6,958 bases of DNA from an uncultured Neisseriaceae bacterium (GTDB lineage Bacteria; Pseudomonadota; Gammaproteobacteria; Burkholderiales; UBA11063), in NCBI GenBank assembly GCA_903891375.1, contig CAITEL010000255.1, positions 1-6,958 on the forward strand. The letters run 5' to 3'. A model generated the notes under the pieces. It worked only from the letters and a program-made list of their open reading frames with translations, did not search any database and was not told the DNA's origin. Made by a program: the position numbers and the translations under genes. Positions 5,785 through 6,958 of this stretch are shown piece after piece. The stretch's first letter is position 1; each line of letters starts with the position of its first letter.

Positions 5785-6958
5785 ATGAATGTTGCCATTA
5801 ACAACAATAGTAAAATAAATTATTTGAATGTTCCAGAGGAACCAATAAATTTTACATTAAAAAATAATAAATTTTTAACAAAAGAAAATCTCAGTATATC
5901 TAATACTAAGTCAGTAAATGTGAGTAATTTCAAGGTGAATAATTCATACAATGTGAATACTCTTATGCCATTAAATGGCATGTCAAAAACAGAAGATTTT
6001 AAACTTCCCCCTGAGGTTATGAATCATATTTCATTGTTAGAATGTATGAATTTACTCTATAAATTTACAGACACTATAAGAGAATTATTGAAAAATGAAA
6101 CCGATATAGGTAATAGCCTTGAAGCAATCCTAAATGATAATATTTTATTATTTAAAAATTTAACAACTGCAATGTTAAATCAAAGCAAAGCAAATGTTGA
6201 TAAAATTAAGGACGCAGAACAAACAGCTGGTAAAACGAATTTTTGGATGGGGTTAATTGGTTCAATAGTAGCTGGTCTTACTATTGTTGCATGTGTTGTT
6301 TGTCCAGTTTTGACTCCAGCATTGCTTCCTATGGCTATAATGATGCTTACGCAATTTATTCCTCAAGCAATTGCAGGCGCAGAAATCATGAAGAACCCAG
6401 ATTCATATAATGATAAATTTATTCAATCGATGTGTTCTGGTCTTTTAGGAATGGCAACATATGGGATATCTGAGGTGTCACCTTTGGCTGCTAAAATATT
6501 TACTATTGTGGTTGATGTGTTAATGGCGGCCTTTGCTGTGTATTGTGTGGGCGAAGCGCTAGTTACCTTTGCAACTGAGGCATTAGCAGTGGAGGTTGAG
6601 GCGGTTGAGGCGGTTGTGAGTAGTGCAACTCGGTTGGCAAATGCTTTCTCCAAAATTTCCACAAGTGATTTTTTTATGGGTGTATTGCGCATGTATTCTG
6701 CAGAAGAATCTATAACAAAAGTAGTAAATGCTTGTCAAAATAATGGTGAGAATGAAGCTCAATATAAAGGACTTCTCCAATTTCTTGAAAAAGAAATAGC
6801 AAAAATTTTCACGACTGAAGGTAGTCAAGCAGACAAAATTGCCGCCCAAATAACAGATATTATTGCCAATTTGATAGATATGATTGCATTAGGAGTAACT
6901 GCATCAAATAGCAATCTTTTAGGTGCAAAATTAAATAGTGAAAAACTTAAAGGTATTA
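5785..6958 (+). CDS. sctE: T3SS hydrophobic translocator SctE (IpaB/SipB/YopB/EspD-like), 3' end outside window
   Basis: The reading frame is open from ATG 5785 to the window edge (391 codons, no stop). AAGGA (5774-5778) is 6 nt before the start. The N-terminus (1-80) is Asn/Ser-rich and disordered, with no signal peptide. A helical coiled-coil region (about 85-150, with NILLFKNLTTAML and QSKANVDKIKDAE) precedes two hydrophobic regions: a long one starting at FWMGLIGSIVAGL (about 153-195) and a second at about 233-267 (AAKIFTIVVDVLMAAFAVYC). A second helical region follows. This is the plan of the major translocator, which inserts in the host membrane and forms the pore with SctB. A short in-frame repeat codes EAVEAV (272-277). 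It follows sctU by 19 nt. The usual class II chaperone gene is not beside it on this side. Identification rests on architecture and locus. Confidence 0.8.
   Translation, partial: MNVAINNNSKINYLNVPEEPINFTLKNNKFLTKENLSISNTKSVNVSNFKVNNSYNVNTLMPLNGMSKTEDFKLPPEVMNHISLLECMNLLYKFTDTIRELLKNETDIGNSLEAILNDNILLFKNLTTAMLNQSKANVDKIKDAEQTAGKTNFWMGLIGSIVAGLTIVACVVCPVLTPALLPMAIMMLTQFIPQAIAGAEIMKNPDSYNDKFIQSMCSGLLGMATYGISEVSPLAAKIFTIVVDVLMAAFAVYCVGEALVTFATEALAVEVEAVEAVVSSATRLANAFSKISTSDFFMGVLRMYSAEESITKVVNACQNNGENEAQYKGLLQFLEKEIAKIFTTEGSQADKIAAQITDIIANLIDMIALGVTASNSNLLGAKLNSEKLKGI

Noticed and set aside
6423..6849. Two minus-strand frames inside sctE
   Set aside because: Both are antisense to the uninterrupted sctE frame. 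The Ala/Thr/Ser-rich one mirrors the repeated EAV codons of sctE.

Overview
This AT-rich window carries part of a type III secretion system (T3SS) locus. All genes lie on the + strand. The recognisable components read, in order: a stand-alone C-terminal SctQ (SpoA) protein, a gatekeeper SctW split over two reading frames, the needle SctF, two tandem 294-residue EspA/SseB-like secreted proteins, the inner rod SctI, the export-gate switch protein SctU, and the start of the hydrophobic translocator SctE, which runs off the right edge. The EspA/SseB-like proteins and the SsaG-like C-terminus of the needle point toward the SPI-2/LEE (Ssa-Esc) branch. That placement is an inference from remembered family patterns, not from a search.

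The organism is probably a host-associated, AT-rich gammaproteobacterium. The reasons are the low GC, the T3SS type, and a palindromic intergenic repeat of the kind scattered through genomes of intracellular bacteria. I cannot name a genus.

Layout: 1-513 is non-coding and holds two promoter-like modules in opposite orientation around a composite palindromic repeat (131-271). 514-783 is the short sctQ. 784-941 is intergenic and includes a GC-richer patch. 945-2161 is sctW, broken at an A7 tract directly before a stop codon. 2162-2277 is a promoter region with a perfect dyad. 2278-5765 is a compact run of sctF, two filament/tip-like genes, sctI and sctU. 5785 to the end is sctE.

Two observations stand out. 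First, the box GATCGAATGGT occurs three times, and each copy is followed after exactly 22 nt by a -10-like hexamer. One copy precedes sctQ, one precedes sctF, and one points leftwards out of the window, which suggests a small regulon under one regulator. Second, the two sctW pieces join in the -1 frame exactly at A AAA AAA TAA. This is either a recoding or slippage site or a one-base lesion or error.

Functionally, SctQ serves the cytoplasmic sorting platform, SctW and SctU control the order of secretion, SctI and SctF build the rod and needle, the EspA-like proteins would extend or cap the needle, and SctE would form the host-membrane pore. No secretion chaperone, ATPase or ring protein is present in the window.
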